From assembly GCF_963675165.1 (NCBI RefSeq), contig NC_087393.1, positions 480,002 to 544,001 of the forward strand: DNA of 64,000 nucleotides, given 5' to 3'. Under the pieces are notes generated by a model. It was not told the DNA's origin, did not search any database, and was given only the letters and a program-made list of their open reading frames with translations. This DNA is from Halichondria panicea (Eukaryota > Porifera > Demospongiae > Suberitida > Halichondriidae). This document shows, piece by piece, positions 11,624 through 35,122 of this stretch. Within the stretch, counting starts at the first letter, position 1. Each line of letters begins with the position of its first letter. Both the position numbers and the translations under genes were made by a program.

Positions 11624-12245
11624 CTATGACAGCTTTTAAACTTTGTTTCCATGTACTTGTTTGTGTGTTCAATTGTGCACTTAAGTAAATTGCTGCTTCA
11701 TCAATTGTCTTATTGAATTGTCAAGCAGTGATCATGAACAATAGATCAGCAACTTCTAAAGCTAGAGAAATATTGCTAGCTGCTAGTAAAACTGTAATGT
11801 TATGCTCAAGATCAATATTTTTAGCTCATAAATATTTACTATGGAATGAACACAAACAATTATTATCATTATTTGTAATTATTTTGTGTACATGTAATTA
11901 TATATCAAGTTATAGTATATCTTTTATTTATTATTATTTTTTATTACTTAATTTTTGTTTAGACCTTGCCATGTCTTGTAACATACATTGCAAAACCATT
12001 TTGTTATGGTTTTGTATGTTTTAAGCGCATGAGTCCTAGGTACATTTATTTATCTATTGATAGACACTACTTTCATTGCTTTGTAACATGATATAATTAT
12101 TTCAATGAAAGATATTCCCCCCCTCAGAATTGCATGTCTATATTCATAGCTATTGCATGTGATAGTCTATAGCCTCCTTCACTGGCCACTCTTCGAGAAA
12201 GTGCGGCCTGGGATCGAGGCTAGCGAGAGCCTTACATTTATTATA
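11624..12245 (+). other. Non-coding stretch between unit B exon 7a and its minisatellite
   Basis: This AT-rich sequence has one open stretch (11713-12024) that lacks composition or similarity suggesting a gene. The part from about 12128 to 12245 matches the sequence just before the minisatellite in unit A (gcatgtgatagtctatagcc, cggcctgggatcgaggct). It is therefore duplicated intron DNA. Confidence 0.6.
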
Positions 12246-12680
12246 CAGCTAAGAGCATTACCTCATTACCTCTATCTACCCCCCTCACACACACCAGCAG
12301 AGAGCATTACCTCATTACCTCTATCTACCCCCCTCACACACCAGCTGAGAGCATTACCTCATTACCTCTATCTACCCCCCTCACACACACCAGCTGAGAG
12401 CATTACCTCATTACCTCTATCTACTCCCCTCACACACACCAGCTGAGAGCATTACCTCATTACCTCTATCTACCCCCCTCACACACCAGCTGAGAGCATT
12501 ACCTCATTACCTCTATCTACCCCCCTCACACACACCAGCTGAGAGCATTACCTCATTACCTCTATCTACTCCCCTCACACACACCAGCTGAGAGCATTAC
12601 CTCATTACCTCTATCTACCCCCCTCACACACACCAGCTGAGAGCATTACCTCATTACCTCTATCTACCCCCCTCACACAC
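12246..12680 (+). repeat. 49-bp minisatellite before unit B exon 7b (about 9 copies)
   Basis: This is the same repeat as at 8130-9210, with fewer copies, in the same place relative to exon 7b. Some copies have lost one CA pair. The array runs into the real acceptor (cacgcag ending at 12688). Confidence 0.95.
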
Positions 12681-12688
12681 ACACGCAG

Positions 12689-12869
12689 AGTCTATCACTC
12701 TCGAAAATGGTATAATCCAAGAGGGTCAGGTCCACTGAGGGTATTAGCACTGCTCCTGTTCTGGTTGTTCTGTTCTCCATGCTACGGCTGTTTCAAGTGC
12801 TCTGCCAAGCTCATTGGTATCTGTTTTTTCTGTTGTGTTGCTGTATGTTGTGGTTACGATGACAGCTAG
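12689..12869 (+). CDS. Unit B alternative terminal exon 7b
   Basis: The exon reads RVYHSRKWYNPRGSGPLR, then a hydrophobic Cys-rich segment ending CCGYDDS and TAG. It is nearly identical to unit A exon 7b and in the same phase, so either terminal exon can follow exon 6 of unit B. Confidence 0.7.
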
Positions 12870-13102
12870 TGACACTGGTTGTGTTTTTAACATTTTTGTG
12901 AATTTTGTATATTCAAAAATTGCCAACAAAGTTAGTTATAACTAGCTTGTTCTGATGTTAACTTTCAGATTTGTGGGGGTGGATTGTTTACAAGCAAAAT
13001 TAATTAACCACAGAACTTGGGCAGTTCAACACAAATAGGTCACAAATAGAGCTAGCTAGCTGACTAGACTCGACTGAGCATGCAGACTTGCCAGTGGTGG
13101 AG

Positions 13103-15274
13103 ATGGAGATATCTTTAACTGTGGAAGAGAGGTTGGACAAGCAGAGGTAAGAACTGAGATATTAATTAACTAGAGCTAATTAAAGTTGGCTGTGCCCTTT
13201 ACTATCTATGGCTGTGCAGATGGTACATTGGTGAGGTGACCCAGGAGGTTGCAGAGTCCCTACTCTCCTCCAATAAACAGCCTCACTCCTTCGTGGTCTT
13301 CACTCAACCAGACACTCGACAGTACATTCTCAGCACATTCACTCCGTGCGTTGACATACCAAACACGATAACTTTTTACCGTAATGACCATGCATTATAG
13401 GGAATCTATTTAGAAAACAGTGTTTTTTTGTCGCCTTCGAAAATCACCTACAAGTTTCAACTATAGTTATGTAGCCTATTATTTTTCAACTACTGTCTCA
13501 TTATCAGTTAAAGTAGTCGATCCATGAAAGTGTCTAGTTCACTCAAACAAACAGCTCATTTTTGTGTCCACACACACACACACACGCCCATCACTCTATC
13601 CCTGCTGCGCACACACAGGGTAATATTGCTTACCAATGACGTAGTTTACTTCAATAATGACTTCCCCTCATCCTCAGGTTTCCACTGGAGGGACTGGAGG
13701 ATGGAGTTATTGAACACCTGACCATTCTCTGTGAGGAGGGAAGGTGGTGCATCACTGGACAGGTGGGGGACAACTGTACTCTTAACTGTACTCTTAGGGA
13801 AATTACTCATTTTGTCCACGAGCATTGTGGAGCCTCAATAACATGATAAGTTTGATACAAGTAATTGTGTACCAGTTATTGTTCGTATGATTAAGTAGAA
13901 ACCATCACCTTAAATAATACACTCTGTGTGATACTTATTTCACACTGCACCTGTGTAGACTGACGAGTACGATGATGTCATCGAGGCTGTAAACTGTTAT
14001 GCATTGACCTTTGACCCTCCACTGATACCACTGATGCCAGCTCTCCAGGAAAAAAGTTTCCTAGCACCCCCCGAATACGACAAAGCCAACAAAGCACTAA
14101 AGGTAGGGAGTGGTACTCTAACTGTTTAGCTGTCAGACTTAGATTTTTGTTTGGGAGAGGCTAAAAAAAGATCCCATGCATGATGAATGACTGTCCATTA
14201 TTGGGATGTTGACTCTAGTACTTCCTCTTGATTCTATTCAACACACTCACTGTACAGGATGTGTAACATTGACACAGCACTTTACAAGCAGGCTATAATT
14301 ACAATAACGTATGTGTGTGTGAATCCAATCCCACCCCCCACCCCCCCACAGCCCGACATAGCCCCCCTACCAGAAGTTAAAGTGGCCGACAAGAAAGCAG
14401 TGGAAGGTGTGAGCTCTTTGATCTTGCTACCGTAATGCTTTGATGTGGTTTCCCTACCCTCCACAGCTCAGCGTGGGCGTATCTCCCCCATTCGAATACG
14501 AGGTATTGATGACGAGTGCAGAGATCCCGTGTGGTTCCCAAGTGCTCCTAGCTATAGTAGCAGTACAGGGATCCCACGCACGTTCATACGACCTTATCCG
14601 ATAAGACGTTCCTCATACCATGAAAGGAGGAGTACCTGGCATCGGTACAGCGAGCTCCATCGCTGTCACCCTAAGAACGTTTGCTCAGGTTGCTTCCATG
14701 GACCACAGTTTTGGGATGGAAAGGCTTACACGTGAGTGGAGCTGTAGCTACAGAGACATGCCTACAGTGGCTAGCTTGTGTAGGAATGCTGTGTGTGTCT
14801 TGTTGGCCTGATTCCTGTTATGTACTTTGCTGTGCTGTGTGTTTTGGTGGCTATGAGTTGTCAGACTTACTCCAATATGTCTGCATGTGTTTATAGCTGC
14901 TGTATAATTCATCACATCACATATTATATGACAATATAGTGATTGCCTCCAATGGACTAGCTACTAGTTAATATTGTCTCCTCTAGCTAGCATTTAATAT
15001 AATATATAGGCTTATCTGACTGATTACTGAGAGTATTGACCCTATCTACCTTACTCCCATGCACACACACACATGCAGCCGTAATTCTGCTCGAAAGTGG
15101 TATAATCCGTGGGGGTCCGGGCCACTGAGAGTGTTAGGACTGCTCCTGTTCTTATTGTTCTGTTTTCCATGCATCGGTTGTTACAAGTGCTGTGTCGTGA
15201 CCGTTAGATTCTGCTGTTGCTGTTGTTTTGATCGTGGTCATAATATGGATACTGATGATCGCTGGTCCTATTGA
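13103..15274 (+). CDS. Unit C: SH2-like protein with Cys-rich tail (exon 7b only)
   Basis: This is the third tandem paralogue. Exons are 13103-13146, 13220-13345, 13678-13762, 13959-14102, 14352-14406, 14467-14731 and 15079-15274 (915 nt, 304 residues). The SH2-like domain keeps WYIGEVTQEVAESLL and SFVVF. The normal end of exon 2 (agtgcaag before gtaaaac) is replaced from about 13335. A new donor at CC/gtgcgt would keep the phase and insert STFTP, but this boundary is uncertain. Exon 4 lacks the ETQFSVTS segment and has an inserted IPL. Exon 6 is the longest of the four (265 nt), with extra Ser/Pro/Arg-rich residues before HRCHPKNVCSGC. The tail is a 7b-type exon, KWYNPWGSGPLR then a Cys-rich hydrophobic run, ending DTDDRWSY. 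As in unit B, the start is the internal Met. Confidence 0.62.
14785..14870 (+). pseudogene. Remnant of exon 7a in unit C
   Basis: The sequence gttggcctgattcctgttat followed by gctgtgctgtgtgttttggt and ggctatgagttgtcag matches the 3' half of unit A exon 7a. The acceptor and the KWYNP-GSGPLR part are missing, so unit C probably uses only exon 7b. Confidence 0.6.
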
Positions 15275-15584
15275 CACTGACAATCACACAATCATGTTTT
15301 TATATAATTATAGCATTTCTTATTAAAATTGCTAAATGCAGATATTTGCAATGTAAAAGGTGTTCACTCATATTTTAGCATTGGGAATGGTCGTCGGTGA
15401 AACTAGCTATTTTGATTGAAATAAGGGGAAAGGTCGTCGATAGAACAAACTGTAGATGCAAGCTCAATAACCAACAAGCCCCTCCCTTCATGTACACACG
15501 TACACAGAGATAGTCCTTACTTTATCTCTGACCAGAACAACAACAGGGCATGGGTTGGATCTAGCTAGCTACAGTATAGTAGCC
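15275..15584 (+). promoter_or_regulatory. Intergenic promoter region of unit D
   Basis: No coding signal is visible. Near 15375-15450 there is gaataagg-like sequence with ggtcgtcg repeated twice (ggaatggtcgtcggtgaaac and ggggaaaggtcgtcgataga). A matching pair occurs upstream of the polytopic membrane gene at 28138-28212. The last 30 bp before the ATG match the unit A promoter. Confidence 0.4.
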
Positions 15585-18611
<3,027 letters not shown>

Positions 18612-18869
18612 TGACATGGTGGCGTTTTTAATTGATTTTTATCATGTAGATTTTGTGTTCAAACAGTAAATTACTGTTTTGGAGTCTGACTAGCTACACA
18701 TGTATACTTATTTATTCTGACTCGATCTCATGCATATTTATTGTTTCATCTGTATGTACACATGTCGTTACGATGATGCACAGATAATCCATTTATTAAA
18801 CATATACAATTAACTGTATAACAATTATTTTTTCTACACAAAAAGTATACTTTAATAAGTATCTAGTTG

Positions 18870-28054
<9,185 letters not shown>

Positions 28055-28427
28055 TGGATCACTCGTGGTAGCTAGCTATATATAAAATTCCACATGTGGC
28101 AGGCTGGGAGACTTTTGCTACAAAATGGTATTGAAATGCTGGGAAAGGTCGTCGTTAGAATAAGCTGTCGCAGGGTTTGCTATTGAAATAAGGGGAAGGG
28201 TCGTCGTTAGAACAAGCCAACATTCTACTAACTCGAAATTTCCCAAGGTCTTTGTTTACAGATAATTAGATACATTTCGTACAATATCAATAAACAGTTT
28301 CAAAATGACATAAAAAATTTAATATTAAATAATGCTGACTAATGGTGACATTATATTATTATTGAGAACTGACAACAGATACTGAAATTAATGACAAACA
28401 AAAATCAAATGCACAATAAACCTTCGA
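28055..28427. promoter_or_regulatory. Promoter side of the polytopic gene and 3' side of the Kelch gene
   Basis: This non-coding segment holds a duplicated block: gggaaaggtcgtcgttagaa near 28141 and ggggaagggtcgtcgttaga near 28192, the second preceded by attgaaataa. A matching pair is found before unit D (15375-15450). A shared promoter element or an old repeat fragment are both possible. Confidence 0.4.
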
Positions 28428-30161
28428 TCAAGACAGAATAGCAACACCGGCAGCTGCTCGACAGGTTTCCATGTTTGCCACAATTTCCCACGTATTGTTC
28501 ACGGGGTCATACACTTCAGTAGACTTGAGATACGAGGGACCATTGATACCGCCCACGGCCATGAGCTGAGATCCAATAGTACACAAGCACACACCATCAC
28601 GAGATGACGTCATCTTAGCAGCAGGATGCCATTTACCAGAACGAACATCTAAAAACTCGACAGAATCCAGTCTAGACGTTCCGTCGTTTCCACCGGCGAC
28701 GAAGATCTGCTGACCAAGCACGGCGACTCCAATACCAGCTCTTGGCTTTGTGAGGTTAGTGAGCGTACACCATCTGTTGATGTGAGGATCGTAGGACTCA
28801 ACAACGTTTAGGAACGAAGTGCCGTCGTTTCCTCCAAAAATAAACATCCGGTTATTGAAGACGGCCACTCCAGGGAAACTTCGTCTAGTGCTCATCTGTG
28901 CTATAGGGCTCCACAGATTCTTCTCTAAATCGAATCGCTCGACCGTATTCAGACAAGATCGGCCGTCGTAGCCTCCAGCTGCGTACATGGCTCCTCCCAG
29001 CACACCCACACCCACACCAGACCGACACGTACTCATAGGGGCAACAAACGACCAGATATTCGTGACAGGATCAAAACACTCGACACTGCTCAGGCGCAGA
29101 GAACCGTCAGAACCTCCAACAGCATACACCTTTGTATCCAGCACACCCACTCCAAGTTGCTGTCTTCGTACAATCATTCCATTCATCTCCTCCCACTTGT
29201 TTTCAAAGAAACTGTAAGTCTCCACAGATCTGGTGATGCTCTCTGATGACTCTTTGCCTCCGACTGCAAACACTTTTCCAACTGTCGATTTTCGAGGGCT
29301 AAATCGAGGGTTAGTTGAACGAACATCTCTTTGCTCGGGCATTAGATGATAGCGTTTGGCTTCATCCAGGACGTCTCTACAATCCACATTTTGTTTGATG
29401 AGTGGTTCGTTATCGACATCTTTCATAAGAAAGCCCACGGGTAACATTGGTAGTCGGACATGGTTGAGGAGCTTTGGGAGGTGATGAACTCGCTCTTTAG
29501 AGTCTTGTTTGACCCATTCCATGATTGACAGATAGACCTCCTCTTCTGATTGAACGTTGAGGTTGCAGCTTGATATGAGAGCGGCTATGTTGTCCCAGTT
29601 GTTCTGTAGAAATTCACTCCCCGAGGCAACTTCGGGGAAATGTTTTCGAGCAAAAGTATCGACCACATCGGAAAGTTGTCTACATCCATTCGCTTCGGCA
29701 AAATTCTTTATCCCTAGGCAATTGGTGGCATCGAGTTGTTTTTTGAGGAACTCGCAGCAAATGTCCTGCACTTGCTTGATCTGTAGTAGAGATGCGGCAG
29801 ATAAGACTTCCTGTACGTTTGTCACAACGACTTCGATTTCTCCAGTGTACGCAAAGTTGACGAGACTACTCAGAATATCGGGATTCATGTCTTGAATTTC
29901 GATAGCATCTTGATCCCTCTCTTTCATCTCATTCGTAAACATGGCCATGAAATAGGAGCTACTGGCGGCCAGAATGGCTCTGTGCGAATGTATCTCTCTC
30001 CCTCCAGTTCTTAGAACAACATCGCACAGTTTTTTGTGGCATCGAAGTGAGTTGACTCTTCGCAGGATGCTTCGTGAGAATGTGATGTTCTTCGGAACCA
30101 TCTGAGGTACAGGTTCTTGAGGTTTTAACTCTAGCTCATCAGGACCTCGGCCCTCAGCCAT
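28428..30161 (-). CDS. BTB-BACK-Kelch protein (KLHL family), probable CUL3 adaptor
   Basis: The coding region is a single exon of 577 residues. The ATG at 30161 directly follows an acceptor (cacag/GTGATGG), so a non-coding 5' exon lies upstream, around 30250-30300. Domains in order: BTB (about residues 30-145; LCDVVLRTGG, HSHRAILAASSSYFMAMF), BACK (about 150-255; NCLGIKNFAEANGCRQL, LLNHVRLPMLPVGFL) and six Kelch blades (about 288-576), each with a GG pair: VFAVGGKES, VYAVGGSDG, MYAAGGYDG, MFIFGGNDG, IFVAGGNDG and LMAVGGING. BTB-BACK-Kelch proteins recruit substrates to CUL3 ubiquitin ligases. The BACK and Kelch sequence is closest in my memory to KLHL20/KLHL17/KLHL18-type members, but I cannot fix orthology. 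The length is normal for the family. Confidence 0.9.
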   Translation of the reverse strand: MAEGRGPDELELKPQEPVPQMVPKNITFSRSILRRVNSLRCHKKLCDVVLRTGGREIHSHRAILAASSSYFMAMFTNEMKERDQDAIEIQDMNPDILSSLVNFAYTGEIEVVVTNVQEVLSAASLLQIKQVQDICCEFLKKQLDATNCLGIKNFAEANGCRQLSDVVDTFARKHFPEVASGSEFLQNNWDNIAALISSCNLNVQSEEEVYLSIMEWVKQDSKERVHHLPKLLNHVRLPMLPVGFLMKDVDNEPLIKQNVDCRDVLDEAKRYHLMPEQRDVRSTNPRFSPRKSTVGKVFAVGGKESSESITRSVETYSFFENKWEEMNGMIVRRQQLGVGVLDTKVYAVGGSDGSLRLSSVECFDPVTNIWSFVAPMSTCRSGVGVGVLGGAMYAAGGYDGRSCLNTVERFDLEKNLWSPIAQMSTRRSFPGVAVFNNRMFIFGGNDGTSFLNVVESYDPHINRWCTLTNLTKPRAGIGVAVLGQQIFVAGGNDGTSRLDSVEFLDVRSGKWHPAAKMTSSRDGVCLCTIGSQLMAVGGINGPSYLKSTEVYDPVNNTWEIVANMETCRAAAGVAILS

Positions 30162-30871
30162 CACCTGTGAAAACGGACAAAATTTGAGCTAAACAGTCTT
30201 AGGTTATAACTCTTTTAGAAAGTTCTAAGCATAATGGAGGTTATACATACCTTTGAGAAGCTTTATAGAGCTGATATCGGCAAAGAAGATGAATTGTTTA
30301 CTAGCTTTTGTGGAGAGTAAAACTTCACGTGACTATCATGGGGTAGCTCCGTTTTTGAGGTCAAAAGTTTGGATTCGCCCGTAAATTTCTAATTGGGTGT
30401 GTCCAGCTACAAGTTTCCAAATCAAAGGTGCAAAGCTAGCGTACGTATAGCTGCAAGGCAGAAGCTCATTTGTTTGATATCTTTGAAGCTATAGCAGTGG
30501 AGAGATCAGTAAGAGGAGTAGCAGATCTGTGAGAGGAGATAGTGAACTTATTCACATTTTATAGGTAAGTGGAACAGGAATAATCTGCACTCTAATACTT
30601 GTAGATCTATAATTATGAACTAGATATATAATATCACACACACACACACGCACTGTAGTAAAGTTATATCCCTAGTGAGCATCATAGCAGCTGCGTAACT
30701 ATTTTCCCTACTAGAAACAGATCATTAACTTCCAAATTCCTATCATAAGTTGTCACGTCTGTTCCTTAACGCCTTTTTAGTGAAATATTCACGATTTGTA
30801 CAAACAAGCCTGAACTAGTTAGTGTTGAGCAAGTTGGTTACCTCTCTCTTGTAGTGAATCACGATTGAAAT
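30162..30871. promoter_or_regulatory. Head-to-head intergenic region between the Kelch gene and G-alpha
   Basis: Divergent start codons are 710 bp apart. The region probably holds the non-coding first exon of the Kelch gene (about 30250-30300 minus) and a 5' UTR exon of G-alpha: gaggagatagtgaacttatt precedes a good donor, ttatag/gtaagt, near 30565. No repeat or coding frame is seen. Confidence 0.45.
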
Positions 30872-33800
30872 ATGGGAGGGTGTGTCAGTGTTACCCCTGA
30901 GGAAAGGGACGCTCAGAGGAAAAGTTCCGCCATAGACAGGCAACTCAGAACTGACGCTAAAGATTTTGAGAACACGATCAAGATATTGTTATTGGGTAAG
31001 TGCGATCATTCCTTGTCTGTGCTATTTAGCACTATCTAAGGTCTCTTTAGTTTTTGCAGTCATTACCTTTCACACTTCTTTGCAGCTATTTAGGAATTAA
31101 AAAAATTGTATTTGTGTGTTTTGTCTCTATACTTGTGTACTGTAGTGTTAGTATGGTTTCATTATTAAGTTTGGTATTTGTGGTTTGGTATGTGGACCAG
31201 TGTTGTGTTGTGTGAGGCACAAGGGGCACAGGAATAAGAGCTGCCCACCTAACCACCTCCTGTGGTGTGAAGTCACCACCTCTAGTGTGCTGACTATTGT
31301 GGTTTCTTTGTATATAACTGCTTTGAAGGCATGTCATATGATATCCATGGAGTGGGGGCAGCTGGCTGTACGTACGTAGACACAGGAAGTACTGAGCATT
31401 TGTATATATATAGTGGAAGCTTGGGGTTCAATATTTCCAGTTATTGGTATGCCCCTCCTGCAGTCCCTATATTCCTAGTCAGCATCTAGCTTACAATGGT
31501 GGCTTGTGTAGCATACACACACACGGCAGGTCATTGTCCTCTGATACTCCAAACTAGGTGCTCAGTTGTAAGCCTTCTTTCTGAGTCATTGTGCACTGGA
31601 TATGTGTGTGGGGTGTAAAAATAGAGTTAGCCTTTCCCCTTGGTTGCCTTATTATCACCCTGTATGTTTGATCTAGCATGACCTATGACCCTGGAGAGTG
31701 CCATCATTTAGTGTGCTTTCGTTTTGCATATCATATTGAAAGTGTGAAAGGCTGTGTTGGTGTTTGTAGATGGGTTGGTGGCCACAAAGAATCTTGTGTT
31801 TGTTTGATCTGCCTCCATTCTCTCTTGGCTTATGTTAGTCCATTTTTGTCATCTCTGTTGCAATTTACGATATCAATATTAATTTTAAAATGCAACTTAA
31901 TTCTTGTATCCCTTGTGTTTATTTGTTGCTGTCTATGGACTGGTACTAGTGATATCAGCATGGGAGCGGTGTGACCTCTATGACCTCTCTATTGTTTAGG
32001 ACTGTCGGAGGGTTTCACAGCAATAGCTAGAGCATGCCAACAATGATGTTACCTTGACCATAAAAACTGTAATTAAAATTATATAGATTGTCTAATGTAG
32101 CGTGTGTGTGTGTGTGGCTGATTCTAACGTCTTCTTGTTTTTTACCTCCTCCTCCTCCACAGGTGCTGGAGAGTCAGGCAAGAGTACAGTGGTGAAACAG
32201 ATGAAGATCATCCATGGCGATGGCTACGCAAAGACAGAGCTGGAGAGCTTCATTGTAAGTTGGCTACTCTGAAATCTTTACTTCAATACCTACAGTGTTT
32301 GAACTGGCTGTTTTGTCGTGAATAGTGTTGTCCTATTAATGAATGGGGGTGGGGGGGGGGTATATCCCAGCTCATCTTTGTTTATGTTGACCAGGTTCTC
32401 TGGTGTGGTAACTGTACATGACTTGTATTACCTCCTGTCATTCCCAGGGCCTCCATTCATATGGGGTTAACTTCCTGTAGTCCCTTCATTCGATGATTCA
32501 TTGATGATTCATGAGACTATGTGGCTATGCTACCTTAGGCTACCAGTGTGTCTGTCATACTTACTAACAAAGCTAGCCTTTTGTAAGGCTACTACTGATT
32601 CAACAGGTCTTCACTAATAATTAATTAACTGTCTGTCTGGGATAACTTTTGATAGTTTAGCTTCCTGTCACCATTGGACTGTATGCGGATACTTTTTAAT
32701 TATCCTTATTCTCCATGCAGCCTGTAATCTTCGGGAACCTTGCCTCGTCAATGCGAGTGATCACTACAAACATGGATAAACTAGGCATCCCATACTCTAA
32801 CCCTGCTAACCGAGACCACGCCCAGGCCATCCTGAGCTTGTCCACTTCCCTTTCGTCCTTGTCTACCCTTCCCCCAGAGATGGCCGATGCTTTTAGACAG
32901 CTGTGGAGTGACGAGGGAGTGCGAAGCTGCTTCAAGAGGGCGTACGAGTACCAGCTCAATGATTCGGCACCTTAGTAAGTGTGTGGGGACACCTTAGTGA
33001 GTGTGTGTGGGGTGTGGGGTGTGTGTGTGTGTGCGTGTGTGTAGGGGGGGGGGAGAGAGTTGTAAGATTTGGTGGTACAGCACAACAGTGGTTCAAGGCA
33101 CATGTACACTATATACAGTGTATGATATTTACAATATTCTGTCTGCCCCCCCTCAGCTATTTTGCAGAGATGGATCGTATCTTGTCCCCTGGTTACCTAC
33201 CCAGTGTTGATGATGTCCTGAGGTCACGAGTGCAGACTACTGGCATCATTGAGACATCCTTCAAGGTCAACAAGCTCACCTACAGGTAATGTGTTGGACC
33301 TCCTATAATGGTGGCAGTGGCTAGCTGACTAAATGGTAGACAACTGCAATCAAACTGTTAGTAAAGCTGTATTAGGGTACACCCTTACAATCTCATTATG
33401 TAGCTGTAAGATAACAGTGTATGCTGTTGACTCAAGCTTTGGCCTGTGCAGACAGTGTGTGTGTGCGTGCGTGCGTGCGTGAGCGCCTTGCTAGCCTGAG
33501 TAGTGTGTGTGTGTGTGACTTGCTAGTCTGAGTAGTGTGTGTGTGGTAGGTATAAAATAGCCATACACTAGAGGCTAGGATCAAAGCTAGGCTAACATGC
33601 TTAGCCACTATAAGAAGGTAGCCACTCTAAGGAGTGAGTGGCCACCTTCCTGGATATACAGGTAGTGGTGAAAAAAGTTGTACATGCATCCTTTCTGTGA
33701 GAATTTTCCAGCCCCTGTTTTTGCCAGTGGGTATGTAGCAATTATTTCCTTTTGTGTCAGTATAATTATAGTGAAGCCCCTGGCTGGTGTTATGTTGTGA

Positions 33801-35028
33801 TGTACTTTAGACCTTTTTAGATGAGATTAGTGGCATTGCACATGGAGGTCAGCCAAGGTCCTCCACCAGTGTGTGTCTGGAAGCACAGTTACCCACAACC
33901 CACACACTACAAGTGTAGGGTTAGATCATGTGACTGAATATGTATGGGAGTAGACTGTTATGGCACCTGGTGTATGTTTGAGTCTCTGGCTAATTAATTT
34001 TTTTTGTCTGATTTTCTTCAGAGTGGTGGACGTTGGAGGTCAAAGGTCGGAGAGAAGAAAGTGGATCTCGTGTTTTGATGACGTGCGTGCAGTGTTGTTT
34101 GTGTGCTCGATGAGTGGCTATGACATGACCCTCTTTGAGGACGGCAAAACGGTGAGTGTGCGGTGTGTGCGGGGAAGTCCTCACTCGTTTTTGCATTTAA
34201 AGTATCATTTGTTAGACAGTTTAGGTTTACCTTGTCGTAGTTATGTTGGTTGACCCCCCCTAGCAGATGTTGTCTTTGTGCTGACCCTTTTACAGTACTC
34301 TGTTTATTTTCTCTCTCTCTAGCAAACTTTCAGAATGTTTCTTGAAATAATTATACTTCTAATTTTACAATGTTGTGTTGGTTTTATTTGATACCAGGGC
34401 AGCATAGTGGCTGCATGTAATCTAGCTCTTATTTCAGATTGATTGTGGGCAAATTCTTCAGTTGTTTACACAAACTTGTATTGTATAATTATCATGATTA
34501 TGATTGAATTGTGTATAATATATTTACAGAATCGCTTGGAAGAATCTCTCAATCTATTCCAAGCCATCTGCAACAACAAGTTCTTTGTCAAGACTGCTAT
34601 GGTGAGCGTTACTATTAATAGTATCTGCTTGTGTTAAATATAGCACTTTAGTTGTCTTTGTACTTCCATTGTGTTATTGCTTTGAGCATAAGAATAGCAC
34701 ATTAGAGTACACACATGTGGCTCCCTAACACCCACCACACCCCACACACTACACACACTAACCCCACCCCCTACACACACACATACACACTAACCCCACA
34801 CCCCCCACAACACACATACACACTAACCCCACCCCCCTGCACACACACACACACACTAACCCCACCACACACACACACACACACACACTAACCCACCCAC
34901 ACCACACACACACACACAACAGATTCTGTTCCTAAACAAGGTGGACCTGTTCCAAGACAAGATCTTAAACTCTGACCGTCACCTTCGTCTCTACTTCAGT
35001 CAGTACAACGGTGAGTGGAGTGCTGCAC

Positions 35029-35122
<94 letters not shown>

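Noticed and set aside
11713-12024. 103-codon open frame after unit B exon 7a
   Set aside because: AT-rich composition, no domain, and no equivalent in the other units.
28987-29895. Plus-strand open frames over the Kelch gene
   Set aside because: They are shadows of the intact BTB-Kelch coding region.
32696-32959. Open frame antisense to G-alpha exon 3
   Set aside because: It is a shadow of the conserved G-alpha exon on the other strand.
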